Below are positions 16,757 through 25,715 of a stretch of 64,000 nucleotides of DNA, one piece after another. A model generated the notes under the pieces. That model did no database searches. It was not told the DNA's origin and worked only from the letters and a program-made list of their open reading frames with translations. Each line of letters begins with the position of its first letter. Positions within the stretch are counted from its first letter, which is position 1. A program made the translations under genes and the position numbers. Origin of the DNA: Enterocola sp045611845 (lineage in GTDB: Bacteria; Bacteroidota; Bacteroidia; Bacteroidales; Paludibacteraceae); assembly GCA_045611845.1 (NCBI GenBank), contig JAZKXZ010000025.1:124001-188000 (forward strand). Reading direction: 5' to 3'.

Positions 16757-18553
16757 ATGCAAGATATTAGAAACATAGCTATTATAGCTCACGTTGACCA
16801 TGGTAAGACAACTCTAGTGGATAAAATGTTAGTGGCGGGAGCACTTTTTAAAGAGCACGAAAAAGCAGGTGAATTAATTCTAGACAACAACGATCTAGAA
16901 AGGGAGAGAGGTATTACTATCGTTTCTAAAAACGTATCTATCGACTACAAAGGCACAAAAATCAATATCATTGACACCCCAGGGCACAGCGACTTCGGTG
17001 GCGAGGTGGAACGTGTGCTTAATATGGCAGACGGTGTGCTACTTCTTGTGGACGCATTTGAAGGTCCTATGCCTCAAACACGTTTTGTGCTTCAAAAAGC
17101 TATTGAAATTGGTCTAAAACCTATTGTTGTTATCAATAAAGTTGACAAACCAAACTGTCGTCCAGACGAGGTGCACGAAGCAGTGTTCGACCTAATGTTT
17201 AGCCTTGATGCCACAGAAGAACAACTAGACTTCCCAGTGGTGTATGGCTCTGCTAAACAAAACTGGATGTCGACCGACTGGAAAAACCAAACAGAAAATA
17301 TCTACCCACTTCTAGATGCAATTATTGAGCATATTCCTGCTCCAAAACAACTAGAAGGTCCTCTACAAATGCTTATCACCTCGCTTGATTATTCTTCATA
17401 CGTGGGTCGTATTGCCATTGGTAGAGTACATCGTGGCACAATCAAAGAAAACACAGATATTCTTATTGCTCACCGCGACGGTTCTTCTCACAAATGCCGT
17501 ATTAAAGAACTAAACGTGTTTAAAGGCTTCGGCAAACAAAAAGTGAGCGAAGTGTCTTCTGGCGAAATTTGTGCTATCATTGGTCTAGACCGTTTTGATA
17601 TTGGCGACAGCATTTGCGACGTGGAAAATGCAGAACCACTTCCTCCAATTGCTATCGACGAACCTACCATGAGTATGGTGTTTACCATCAACAACTCACC
17701 TTTCTTTGGTAAAGAGGGTAAATTTGTAACTTCTCGTCACATTCACGAAAGACTTATCAAAGAGCTTGACAAAAACCTTGCTCTACGTGTGCAAAAAGAA
17801 GAGTCTAGTGATATTTGGCACGTGTATGGTCGTGGTGTGCTTCACCTTTCTGTGCTTATCGAAACTATGCGTCGCGAAGGCTACGAACTTCAAGTAGGTC
17901 AACCACAAGTAATTATCAAAGAAATCGACGGTGTTAAATGCGAGCCAATCGAAGAACTTAGCGTAAACGTGCCAGAGGAAACATCTGGTAAAGTTATTGA
18001 ACTAGTTTCTACACGTAAAGGCGAAATAGTAAGTATGGAAAGCAAAAACGACCGCATCCACTTACTATTCCACATTCCTTCTCGTGGTATTATTGGTCTT
18101 CGTACAAACCTTCTTACTGCCACTGCTGGTGAGGCTGTTATTGCTCACCGCTTCATTGAATACGCTCCATACAAAGGCGAAATTGCACGTCGTGTAAACG
18201 GTTCTATGATTGCAATGGAAGCAGGTACAGCATTTGCATACGCTATCGACAAACTTCAAGATAGAGGTAAATTCTTTGTGTTCCCACAAGACGAGGTTTA
18301 TGCAGGTCAAGTGGTGGGCGAACACGCAAAAGAAGGCGACCTTGTTATCAACGTAACCAAATCTAAGAAACTAACCAATATGCGTGCTTCTGGCTCAGAC
18401 GAAAAGGCAAAAATTGTGCCTCCAATCGTATTCAGCCTAGAAGAAGCACTTGAGTATATTAAAGAAGACGAATATGTGGAAATCACTCCTCAATCTATTC
18501 GTCTAAGAAAAATTATCCTAGATGAGTTGGAACGCAAACGCGCAAACAAATAG
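16757..18553 (+). CDS. typA: Ribosome-associated GTPase TypA/BipA
   Basis: A 598-aa translational GTPase of full family length. G1 is AHVDHGKTTLVD near residue 11, G2 the RGITI segment, G3 DTPGHSDFGGEVER, and G4 INKVDKPNCRP. EF-G-like domains III and V and the TypA-specific C-terminal domain (FSLEEALEYIKEDEYVEITPQSIRLRK) follow. TypA assists ribosome assembly and stress adaptation. The start is the ATG following the -7 element at 16727. Its end overlaps the start of folK by 32 bp. Confidence 0.97.
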   Translation: MQDIRNIAIIAHVDHGKTTLVDKMLVAGALFKEHEKAGELILDNNDLERERGITIVSKNVSIDYKGTKINIIDTPGHSDFGGEVERVLNMADGVLLLVDAFEGPMPQTRFVLQKAIEIGLKPIVVINKVDKPNCRPDEVHEAVFDLMFSLDATEEQLDFPVVYGSAKQNWMSTDWKNQTENIYPLLDAIIEHIPAPKQLEGPLQMLITSLDYSSYVGRIAIGRVHRGTIKENTDILIAHRDGSSHKCRIKELNVFKGFGKQKVSEVSSGEICAIIGLDRFDIGDSICDVENAEPLPPIAIDEPTMSMVFTINNSPFFGKEGKFVTSRHIHERLIKELDKNLALRVQKEESSDIWHVYGRGVLHLSVLIETMRREGYELQVGQPQVIIKEIDGVKCEPIEELSVNVPEETSGKVIELVSTRKGEIVSMESKNDRIHLLFHIPSRGIIGLRTNLLTATAGEAVIAHRFIEYAPYKGEIARRVNGSMIAMEAGTAFAYAIDKLQDRGKFFVFPQDEVYAGQVVGEHAKEGDLVINVTKSKKLTNMRASGSDEKAKIVPPIVFSLEEALEYIKEDEYVEITPQSIRLRKIILDELERKRANK

Positions 18554-19013
18554 GGCATACCTGAGTTTGGGTAGCAACCTTGGCGACAGATACGAATATC
18601 TTCGCCAGGCTGTGGAGTTGCTTTCAGAAAGAGCAGGGCAGGTGGTGAAGGTTTCTAGCAATTACGAAACCGATCCAGACGGATTTGTCTCTGAAAACAG
18701 TTTTGTAAATATTGCTCTTTCACTCGACACTCCTTTGCAAGCTCTTGAACTTCTTGATGTGTGCGAGCAAATAGAAAAAGACCTTGGTCGCGAGCGCAAA
18801 AGTGTAAACCTAAACTACGCCGACAGGGTTATTGATATAGATATTCTATATTTCAACAATATGCAGCTTGCCACTGACAGACTCACTCTGCCACACCCAA
18901 GAATGCACAAACGTGCCTTCGTGCTAGCGCCCCTTTCCGAAATCGCCCCAAAGTTTAGACATCCAATTTTAGGAATGAATACGGCGAAGATGTTAAAACA
19001 AATAAAAAGTTAA
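18522..19013 (+). CDS. folK: 2-amino-4-hydroxy-6-hydroxymethyldihydropteridine pyrophosphokinase
   Basis: A 163-aa HPPK of the folate pathway, transferring pyrophosphate from ATP to the pterin. The signature AYLSLGSNLGDRYEYL lies at about 12-27, and the metal and ATP-binding segments RVIDIDILYFNN and LPHPRMHKRAFVLAPL are intact. The chosen ATG lies inside the 3' end of typA in another frame; no later in-frame ATG precedes the conserved LGSN motif, so this start is the best available. It is likely translated by coupling to typA. Confidence 0.93.
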   Translation: MSWNANAQTNRAYLSLGSNLGDRYEYLRQAVELLSERAGQVVKVSSNYETDPDGFVSENSFVNIALSLDTPLQALELLDVCEQIEKDLGRERKSVNLNYADRVIDIDILYFNNMQLATDRLTLPHPRMHKRAFVLAPLSEIAPKFRHPILGMNTAKMLKQIKS

Positions 19014-19016
19014 AAT

Positions 19017-19033
19017 CATAAGCGAAGCTTATG
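19017..19033 (+). promoter_or_regulatory. Hairpin enclosing the histidine kinase start codon
   Basis: CATAAGC (19017-19023), loop GAA, GCTTATG (19027-19033): a perfect 7-bp stem whose last three bases are the ATG of the kinase gene. If folded it would hide the start, so translation may depend on ribosomes arriving from folK. Confidence 0.5.
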
Positions 19034-20266
19034 AAAAAATTAAATCAAAAAATATTTTCTTACTTTGTGTGTATATTGTTGATATACACAGCAGGTCTTA
19101 TTTTTGGATATTTTCATAGAAGTAACACATACATCATTTTTATAGTTAGTGCTATTATAGCGAGTATTCTATTTTATATTTTGGCAAAACGTCTTGCCAT
19201 AGAAAACTCAAAACGTTGGGAAAAAACCAAGGAATCTCTTTATATGGAAAGAGAAAAACTTAGAACTCACCTTCAGTTTTCTACCCGTGGACGCGCAGTA
19301 TTTTCTCCATACAGAAAAGTAATTAGTTCAAACGAACTTTTCATTCAGCTTCTAAATATTATTTCCGACGAAAAGGTGAAATATACTGAGGTGTTTTTCA
19401 GCCTACCAGAGGTGAGTGAGATTATCGAGTTTTTAGATAACAAACAGGTAGACGAAATAAAAGAAACAGATTCTATAGAGATTCGTTTTTCAAAAAACGA
19501 TTACCATTTTGTTGTAAACTGTGTGATTTTCGCCGACAAGAGTTTTGAAATTACCATAGACGATATTACTAAAGAAGAGGATCAAGCTATTATAAAAAAG
19601 CAATTGACACAAAACGTGTCGCACGAGCTTAAAACCCCTATTAGTAGTATTCTAGGTTTCACCGAAACTCTTATCAACAATCCAGATTTGGACGAAGAGA
19701 AGAAGATGTTCTTCATTCAACGTTGTCACGCGCAAGCAGTGCGTCTTACAAACTTATTGCAAGATATTTCAATGCTAAACAAGCTAGATGAGTCGAGCGA
19801 TAGTTTTGAAATGGACGAGATAAACGTAACCGATATTATAAAAGGTATAGAGCAAGACGTGTCGCTGGCATTGGAAGAAAAGAATATGCATATAGATGTA
19901 TGCGTGCCAGAAAACCTGATGATGAAAGGTAATACACTTCAAATATACTCTATCTTTAGAAACTTAATAGACAATAGTATTTTGCACGCTGGTGTGGGTA
20001 CAACTATTTTTATTGAGTGTTATAGAACCGACTCGGAATATTTATACTTCTCTGTGGCAGACAATGGAGTGGGGGTTGATAGCAAACACTTAAACAAAAT
20101 ATTCGACCGTTTTTATCGTGTAGACAAGGGTCGCTCTAGAAAACTTGGTGGCACTGGTCTAGGTCTTTCTATTGTGAAAAACGCGGTGCAATTTCACCAA
20201 GGTCGTATCTCTGCCAAAACTCGCAAAGGCGGAGGCCTAGAGTTTTTATTTACCTTACACCTCTAG
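19031..20266 (+). CDS. Membrane sensor histidine kinase, PhoR-like
   Basis: A 411-aa kinase with two N-terminal membrane helices (about 10-28 and 34-52) and almost no periplasmic loop. A PAS-like region (about 80-185) precedes the HisKA domain with H198 in QNVSHELKTP. The HATPase domain has the N box (FRNLIDNSILHA), G1 (VADNGVGVD), F box (FDRFYRVDKG) and G2 (GGTGLGLSIV). All catalytic motifs are intact. No response regulator gene is nearby, so it is an orphan here. A PorY-type kinase controlling T9SS genes is possible in this order but cannot be shown from sequence. Its 3' end overlaps the convergent dnaG by 12 bp. Confidence 0.88.
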   Translation: MKKLNQKIFSYFVCILLIYTAGLIFGYFHRSNTYIIFIVSAIIASILFYILAKRLAIENSKRWEKTKESLYMEREKLRTHLQFSTRGRAVFSPYRKVISSNELFIQLLNIISDEKVKYTEVFFSLPEVSEIIEFLDNKQVDEIKETDSIEIRFSKNDYHFVVNCVIFADKSFEITIDDITKEEDQAIIKKQLTQNVSHELKTPISSILGFTETLINNPDLDEEKKMFFIQRCHAQAVRLTNLLQDISMLNKLDESSDSFEMDEINVTDIIKGIEQDVSLALEEKNMHIDVCVPENLMMKGNTLQIYSIFRNLIDNSILHAGVGTTIFIECYRTDSEYLYFSVADNGVGVDSKHLNKIFDRFYRVDKGRSRKLGGTGLGLSIVKNAVQFHQGRISAKTRKGGGLEFLFTLHL

Positions 20267-22165
20267 TCGTTTTTGCTTGCATTTGGCAAGGTCTGCACTC
20301 ACTTGTTTTTTCTTGGCATTAAGTTCACTCTGCTCCTTCATAAGCGCAAGCACTTGTTCGTCTGCTCCCGGCACACGTGAAGCGATTGAAATAGAATTCT
20401 TCACCTCTTTAAGGCGTTCTTCCACAATTCTAAGCTCCAATCCATACACAAGCTGAGGTATAATAGACGAAAGTTTTAATGAAAGTTGATCTGGAGTGTA
20501 GTCAACTGTTTCTCTATGTATTTCATACTTGTCTTCCACAAGTGAGAAGGTATAATCTTGTATTTCCTTGTTGGCGTGGTTTAAGAATTCGTTTCTAAGG
20601 TCGCCACTCTCACTCTCTAGTATAAAGTCCCAAATTTTGTTGTGCAAATCGTATGAGAATGAGATAATGCCATTCTCTTTCATAAATGCCACGTATTCCA
20701 CTACTGGCACTTTTATTACTTCGTCTGGAGTAATAAACTCAATAGGCACAAGTGCGTAGTTTATAATGTGTTTAAGCAGTTCTCTTTCTTGTAGGTAGGT
20801 ATATGGTACTTCTTTTTTAGGTGCTTTTTCTTCAATTGACGCTTGTGGTTTTACGTTTTGGTTCTTTTCTAAAATGATATTTTTTACACTCTGTGTAAGT
20901 GTTTCAAGTTTAATGCCAAAACGTGTTTGACAGTCTTGAATATAAACAGAGCGTTTAATTTCGTCTGGTATCACAGAGATAGAACGCAGAATATCGTTAA
21001 TCAGATTTGAACGTTTAATAGGGTCGTTTCCTGCTTCGGCAAGAGCAAGTTCGCACTTAAAGGCGATAAAGTCCTTTTGGTTTTTCTCCATATACTCAAG
21101 TAGGTCGGAAGCATTTCTGCTGCGAGCAAATGAGTCTGGGTCTTCGCCATCAGGCAGTAGAAGTACCTTCACATTCATATTTTGCTCAAGCAGCATATCA
21201 ATACCTCTAAGCGAAGCCTTAATGCCCGCTGAGTCGCCATCGTATAGTACTGTGATGTTTGAAGTAAAGCGGTGAATCATGTTTATCTGACCATATGTAA
21301 GCGAAGTACCAGAAGATGCCACCACGTTTTCAATGCCTGATTGGTGCATAGAAGTTACGTCAGTGTAGCCTTCCACAAGATAAACATTGTCTTTCTTTAC
21401 TATCTCATTTTTGGCAAAGTATATGCCGTAAAGTTCGTTGCTTTTATGATAAATAAGAGACTCAGGCGAGTTTACATATTTGGCAGTTTTTTCGTCCATT
21501 TTCAGTGCTCTACCGCCAAATGCCACCTCTCTACCAGAAATACTATGCACAGGGAAAATTACCCTGCCTCTAAAACGGTCTGTGGTGTGTTTTTCGCCTT
21601 GCGAACAAAGGCCTACTTGCACTAGCACCTTAGGGTCGAAACCACTTCTTACTGCCTCGTCGTAAAATGCGGTGTATCTGTCTGGGCAATAACCAATCTT
21701 AAATTTCTTAATCATTTCGTCTGTTATGCCACGGCTTCTAAGGTACGAAAGCCCCACAGATTTGCCTTCGTCGGTATTCCAAAGAGTTTTCACAAAGTAT
21801 TCTGATGCAAATTTGTTTACTTGCATCATACTTTCTCGCATGCTCTGAGCCTTCATTTCTTCCGATGTAAGATCTTTCTCTTTTATCTCAATATGATATT
21901 TGTCAGCCAAGTAGCGAAGTGCCTCAGGAAAGGTTAGGTGCTCTTTCTCCATAATAAAGTTTACAGGAGTACCGCCTTTGCCACAACCAAAACACTTGCA
22001 AATGTTTTTTGATGGCGAAACCATAAATGAAGGCGTTTTTTCCTCGTGAAAAGGACACAAACCCTTTAAATTGGACCCACTGCGGTGCAATTTTACAAAG
22101 TCGCCTACCACTTCTTCTATCTTGGCAGCTGCTAATATTCTCTCCTTGGTTTCGTTGTCTATCAT
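20255..22165 (-). CDS. dnaG: DNA primase
   Basis: A 636-aa primase. The CHC2 zinc finger is C37, H40, C58 and C61 (LCPFHEEKTPSF and CFGCG). The catalytic core follows with the DnaG signature near 200 (RFRGRVIFPVHSISGREVAFGGR). The TOPRIM domain has VEGYTDV and LYDGDSAGI. The C-terminal DnaB-interacting part (about 450-636) is less conserved, as usual. The start overlaps the fmt stop by 4 bp, so it is coupled to the recombinase-fmt gene upstream. Confidence 0.96.
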   Translation of the reverse strand: MIDNETKERILAAAKIEEVVGDFVKLHRSGSNLKGLCPFHEEKTPSFMVSPSKNICKCFGCGKGGTPVNFIMEKEHLTFPEALRYLADKYHIEIKEKDLTSEEMKAQSMRESMMQVNKFASEYFVKTLWNTDEGKSVGLSYLRSRGITDEMIKKFKIGYCPDRYTAFYDEAVRSGFDPKVLVQVGLCSQGEKHTTDRFRGRVIFPVHSISGREVAFGGRALKMDEKTAKYVNSPESLIYHKSNELYGIYFAKNEIVKKDNVYLVEGYTDVTSMHQSGIENVVASSGTSLTYGQINMIHRFTSNITVLYDGDSAGIKASLRGIDMLLEQNMNVKVLLLPDGEDPDSFARSRNASDLLEYMEKNQKDFIAFKCELALAEAGNDPIKRSNLINDILRSISVIPDEIKRSVYIQDCQTRFGIKLETLTQSVKNIILEKNQNVKPQASIEEKAPKKEVPYTYLQERELLKHIINYALVPIEFITPDEVIKVPVVEYVAFMKENGIISFSYDLHNKIWDFILESESGDLRNEFLNHANKEIQDYTFSLVEDKYEIHRETVDYTPDQLSLKLSSIIPQLVYGLELRIVEERLKEVKNSISIASRVPGADEQVLALMKEQSELNAKKKQVSADLAKCKQKRLEV

Positions 22166-23733
22166 AAATTAAAAATCTTCGTTCCTCTAAGTAAATCTTC
22201 TGCAAGCATTGCTTTCTTGCCTGCAAGTTGCACTTTAATAAGTTTTAGTACACCATCGGCAGTTACCATTTTCAGTGTTTTGCCGTCGGAAATAAGAGTT
22301 CCAGCAGGAGAGTCTGATGTTTCATTTAAAACCTCAGATTCATATATCTTCATGCCTAGCACTCTGTCTTTCTCGTCTTTCACTTCTGTAAACGCTGCAG
22401 GATATGGAGAAAGACCTCTGATGAGATTATGAATATCCACAGAAGGTTTGTTCCAATCTATTTTACAAGTGTCTTTAAATATTTTTGGTGCTGGTTTAAG
22501 TTCTATACTCTCATCTTGCGGAATTGTTACAAGATTTCCGTCAATAATTCTATCTACAGTTTCAATCACCAAATCTCCACCTATGTTCATTAGTTTATCA
22601 TAAACTATGCCCACATTGTCGGTTGGTTCAATAGCTATTTTTCTTTGCAGAATAATATTGCCTGTGTCTATCTCGTGTTTCAAGAAAAATGTTGTTACAC
22701 CAGTTTCTGTTTCGCCGTTTATCACAGCCCAGTTTATAGGCGCAGCTCCTCTGTATTGAGGGAGAAGGGAAGCGTGAAGGTTAAATGTGCCAAGCTCTGG
22801 CATATTCCAAACCACCTCTGGGAGCATTCTAAATGCCACTACTATTTGTAAATCTGCTTTAAGCGCACGTAGTTCTTCTAAGAATTCTTCGTCCTTTAGA
22901 TTTACAGGTTGAAGAATATTAAGGCCAGCCTCCTGGGCATAAACCTTCACTGCAGAAGGTTGCAAGTTGTAGCCTCTACCTGCAGGTTTGTCTGGCATAG
23001 TAATTACGCCTACCACATTGTATCCACCCTCAACTAATCTTCTCAATGGTTCCACCGCAAACTCTGGTGTGCCCATATATACTATTCTCATTTGTTTGTC
23101 CATATTTGTTTTTCGTCGAATTATAAAAAACTCGTTTTTCGTTGTTATTAAAAATCTATATAGAGTACCTCTAGATACCTTTATAATCCTGGCAATTTGC
23201 GATATCGAATACCCTTGTTCTAGAAGTTGGTTTATTTTTGTTTCGCCTTCTATGCACTTTTTATTCTGAAACTTGTTTGTGCTTCCTTTTTTTCTTCCTA
23301 AAATAATGCCTTCCGACTTTTTCCTGTTTAATGCTTCTTTTGTTCTCTGTGAGATGAGGTTTCTTTCTATCTCCGCCGAGAGGCCAAAGGCAAACGCCAA
23401 TACTTTACTCTGAATGTCTTCGCCCAGTCTGTAGCCGTCTTTAATAGACCAAACCTTACAACCCTTATTCATGCAGATGTTTAAGATTTCCATAATCATA
23501 AACAGATTACGCCCGAGGCGCGAAATTTCTGCACAAATAATAAGGTCATCCTTTTTTACTCTCTTAAGTAGCCTGCCCAGTGCTCTTTTGTTGTAAGACT
23601 TTGTCCCACTAATGGTTTCTTCTATCCAACCATTTATTGCTACTTCTTTTCTTTTGCAAAAATTAATAATCTCAAACCTTTGGTTTTCAACTGTTTGCTT
23701 GTCGCTACTAACTCTAATATAACCGTAAACCAT
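22162..23733 (-). CDS. fmt: Serine recombinase fused in frame to methionyl-tRNA formyltransferase
   Basis: One open frame of 523 codons encodes two complete proteins with no stop between them. Residues 1 to about 195 are an Mpi/Pin-like DNA invertase. A short linker (about 196-210) follows, and residues 211-523 form a full Fmt: MRIVYMGTPEFAV opening, the SLLPQYRGAAPINWAV formyl-transfer region, and the C-terminal tRNA-binding domain. Fmt formylates initiator Met-tRNA. M211 (ATG at 23101-23103) is where a normal Fmt would start, so a free Fmt may also be made from it. The gene is coupled to dnaG. An assembly error that removed a stop codon is an alternative, but both domains look undamaged. 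Confidence 0.85.
   Translation of the reverse strand: MVYGYIRVSSDKQTVENQRFEIINFCKRKEVAINGWIEETISGTKSYNKRALGRLLKRVKKDDLIICAEISRLGRNLFMIMEILNICMNKGCKVWSIKDGYRLGEDIQSKVLAFAFGLSAEIERNLISQRTKEALNRKKSEGIILGRKKGSTNKFQNKKCIEGETKINQLLEQGYSISQIARIIKVSRGTLYRFLITTKNEFFIIRRKTNMDKQMRIVYMGTPEFAVEPLRRLVEGGYNVVGVITMPDKPAGRGYNLQPSAVKVYAQEAGLNILQPVNLKDEEFLEELRALKADLQIVVAFRMLPEVVWNMPELGTFNLHASLLPQYRGAAPINWAVINGETETGVTTFFLKHEIDTGNIILQRKIAIEPTDNVGIVYDKLMNIGGDLVIETVDRIIDGNLVTIPQDESIELKPAPKIFKDTCKIDWNKPSVDIHNLIRGLSPYPAAFTEVKDEKDRVLGMKIYESEVLNETSDSPAGTLISDGKTLKMVTADGVLKLIKVQLAGKKAMLAEDLLRGTKIFNL
23104..23733 (-). other. Serine invertase module of the recombinase-Fmt fusion
   Basis: The first 210 codons are a small serine recombinase: catalytic Ser9 in YIRVSSDKQ, R7, the SRLGRN motif (R72 and R75), the long E helix (GLSAEIERNLISQRT, about 117-131) and a C-terminal helix-turn-helix (ISQIARIIKVSRGTLYRFL, about 177-195). 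It resembles the Bacteroides fragilis global invertase Mpi. Such enzymes invert promoter segments of surface genes. All catalytic residues are present, so it may be active even when tethered to Fmt. Confidence 0.85.
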
Positions 23734-23769
23734 AACTAAATTGTTTTCTTACCTGACAATAAAGTTATG
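23731..23769. repeat. Imperfect 14-bp dyad at the recombinase start
   Basis: CATAACTAAATTGT (23731-23744) and ACAATAAAGTTATG (23756-23769) match as an inverted repeat at 12 of 14 positions with an 11-bp spacer. It includes the recombinase start codon. It could be a crossover or autoregulatory binding site of the recombinase; no second copy was seen in the window. Confidence 0.5.
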
Positions 23770-23783
23770 AAATAATTATATTG

Positions 23784-24596
23784 CTATAGCGTAGAGATTA
23801 GATCTCTCATTATTTGAGCCATTTTTGGCTGAACAGAATTTGCCACTTGTTGCACTTCTTCGTGGGTTACTTCCACTATTTTTCCTTCCACGCCAAGGTC
23901 TGTGATAATAGACATACCAAACACTCGCATATTTGCATGCACTGCCACTATTACTTCTGGCACGGTTGACATACCCACAGCGTCTGCGCCTACAATTCTA
24001 AAGTATTTGTATTCTGCAGGAGTCTCAAAAGTTGGTCCTTGTGTGCCAAGGTAAACACCTTCTTTCACTCTTATGTTGTGCTTAGCAGCTATTTCTTTAG
24101 CTTTAGCAATAAGTTCAGGGTCGTATGCCTTGCTCATGTCTGGGAAACGAGTGCCCAGTTCATTATAGTTTTTGCCTCTTAGTGGGTGCTCTGGGAATGT
24201 GTTGATATGGTCGGTGATAATCATAAGTTCACCAATCTCAAACTCAGGATTCATACCACCAGCAGCGTTAGACACAAGCAAAGTTTCCACGCCAAGTGCT
24301 TTCATTATTCTAATTGGGAATGTAACTTCTTGCATTGAGTAGCCTTCGTAGTAGTGAAATCTACCTTGCATAGCAAACACCTGCACATCGCCCAAATATC
24401 CTATAATAAGTTTGCCAGAGTGACCTTCCACAGTAGAAACAGGGAAGTTTGGAATATCTGTGTATGAAAATTCTTTTTCAACTTTTATTTCTTTTGCAAG
24501 TTCGCCCAAACCTGTGCCAAGCACAATGCCCACTTTAGGCATAAAAGGCATTTTAGCCTTAAGAAAGCTGGCTGTTTCTTCTATTTTTTTCAACAT
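23784..24596 (-). CDS. punA: Purine nucleoside phosphorylase
   Basis: A 270-aa trimeric-type purine nucleoside phosphorylase (PNP/MTAP family) that splits purine nucleosides with phosphate. Conserved parts are VGIVLGTGLGELA (phosphate loop), EGHSGKLIIG, MQGRFHYYEGY, LLVSNAAGGMNP, and VGMSTVPEVIVAVH. I chose the ATG at 24596 (MLKKIEETASF), which gives a normal family N-terminus; a 12-codon longer form from 24632 is possible. Either start overlaps the 3' end of lpxK, so the two genes are coupled. Confidence 0.93.
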   Translation of the reverse strand: MLKKIEETASFLKAKMPFMPKVGIVLGTGLGELAKEIKVEKEFSYTDIPNFPVSTVEGHSGKLIIGYLGDVQVFAMQGRFHYYEGYSMQEVTFPIRIMKALGVETLLVSNAAGGMNPEFEIGELMIITDHINTFPEHPLRGKNYNELGTRFPDMSKAYDPELIAKAKEIAAKHNIRVKEGVYLGTQGPTFETPAEYKYFRIVGADAVGMSTVPEVIVAVHANMRVFGMSIITDLGVEGKIVEVTHEEVQQVANSVQPKMAQIMRDLISTL

Positions 24597-25620
24597 AATC
24601 TCTAATTTTTTTAGATAAAACATCTTCTCCATCGTTCAAGATTTTCATCTTCACTGGGATAATTATTAGTCTCTCTTTTATCTTGTCAGAAAAAGCATTT
24701 AGCTTAGCAGCATCTTTTTCTGTAGTTATAATCCATCGGTTTCCGTTTGCAAATTTCAAAAATTCTGCACGAATTTTTTCGTTGTCGCCATTGTTGTAGT
24801 TGTGATGATCTGCAAATTTAATCGATCTTAGTTCTTTAACTTGCTCACGTAAGTATTCTTCAAGAGGTTCAGATTTTGCAATGCCAGTAAATAGTACCAA
24901 TGATTGCTCTTTGGTAAGTTCTACCTTTTCGCCCGTTAGGCAATGGTATGGAGTGTCATAGTCTAGCGTTGCAAAGAATAAACTTTGATAAGGTAGAGGC
25001 TTAATTTCTTTAGTAAGATTGTTGAAGTCTATAGGCTTCAAGTCTTTAGGACATTTTGTTACCACTATAATATTTGCCCTTTTTTGAGCAGATTTTAAAT
25101 CTCTAAGTCTGCCCGCAGGTAGCATACAGTCTTTGCTGATAGGTCTGTTGTAGTCGATAAGCAAAATATTTAGCCCCGCATTCACATATCTGTGCTGAAA
25201 CGCATCGTCCAAAATCACTGCATCCACATTTGCGTGGTTTGCCTCTATATAGTCAATAGCGCGGCATCTGTTTGAATCTGCCACCACAAGGGTCTTTGGA
25301 TATTTTCTGAATATCTGATATGGTTCATCACCCAATATTTCTGCAGTAGCGTTTTCGTCTGACACTTGCATCCCTTTCGACTTTCTTTTATACCCACGAC
25401 TCACCACAGCAAGTTCGCGCCATGGCTGAAGTAGTCTTATCAGGTATTCCACAAAAGGAGTTTTTCCCGTGCCACCCACAGTAATATTACCCACGCAAAT
25501 AGTAGGAATAGCAAATTTGCGTGAACGCAACTTGCCCGCATCAAACATACTATGCCTTATCCACACCACAAAGGCGTAAATCCAAGCTATCGGTAATAAT
25601 ATGTATTTTAATATCTTCAT
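24559..25620 (-). CDS. lpxK: Tetraacyldisaccharide 4'-kinase LpxK
   Basis: A 353-aa enzyme of lipid A synthesis that adds the 4'-phosphate. The N-terminal membrane helix (about 5-20) and the P-loop GNITVGGTGKTPFVE (about 45-59) are typical, followed by VSRGYKRKSKG and DDAFQHRYV with the catalytic Asp region. The frame is open 29 codons upstream, but the ATG at 25620 gives the standard start (MKILKYILLP). A -7-like TAAATTTG on the minus strand at 25630-25637 would give an mRNA with almost no leader. The gene is divergent from ilvE. Confidence 0.94.
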   Translation of the reverse strand: MKILKYILLPIAWIYAFVVWIRHSMFDAGKLRSRKFAIPTICVGNITVGGTGKTPFVEYLIRLLQPWRELAVVSRGYKRKSKGMQVSDENATAEILGDEPYQIFRKYPKTLVVADSNRCRAIDYIEANHANVDAVILDDAFQHRYVNAGLNILLIDYNRPISKDCMLPAGRLRDLKSAQKRANIIVVTKCPKDLKPIDFNNLTKEIKPLPYQSLFFATLDYDTPYHCLTGEKVELTKEQSLVLFTGIAKSEPLEEYLREQVKELRSIKFADHHNYNNGDNEKIRAEFLKFANGNRWIITTEKDAAKLNAFSDKIKERLIIIPVKMKILNDGEDVLSKKIRDYVEKNRRNSQLS

Positions 25621-25645
25621 AACAACATACAAATTTAATAAATTA

Positions 25646-25677
25646 TTTGCTTTTTTACCTCTATATTTATAATTTTG
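25646..25677 (+). promoter_or_regulatory. Promoter of ilvE-aroQ
   Basis: TTTG at 25646-25649, a 20-nt spacer and TAATTTTG at 25670-25677 match the Bacteroidota consensus. The leader to the ATG at 25716 is about 32 nt. Confidence 0.75.
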
Positions 25678-25715
25678 CACCTTAATTATAGAAAAATTTA
25701 TAAACATTAAATAAT

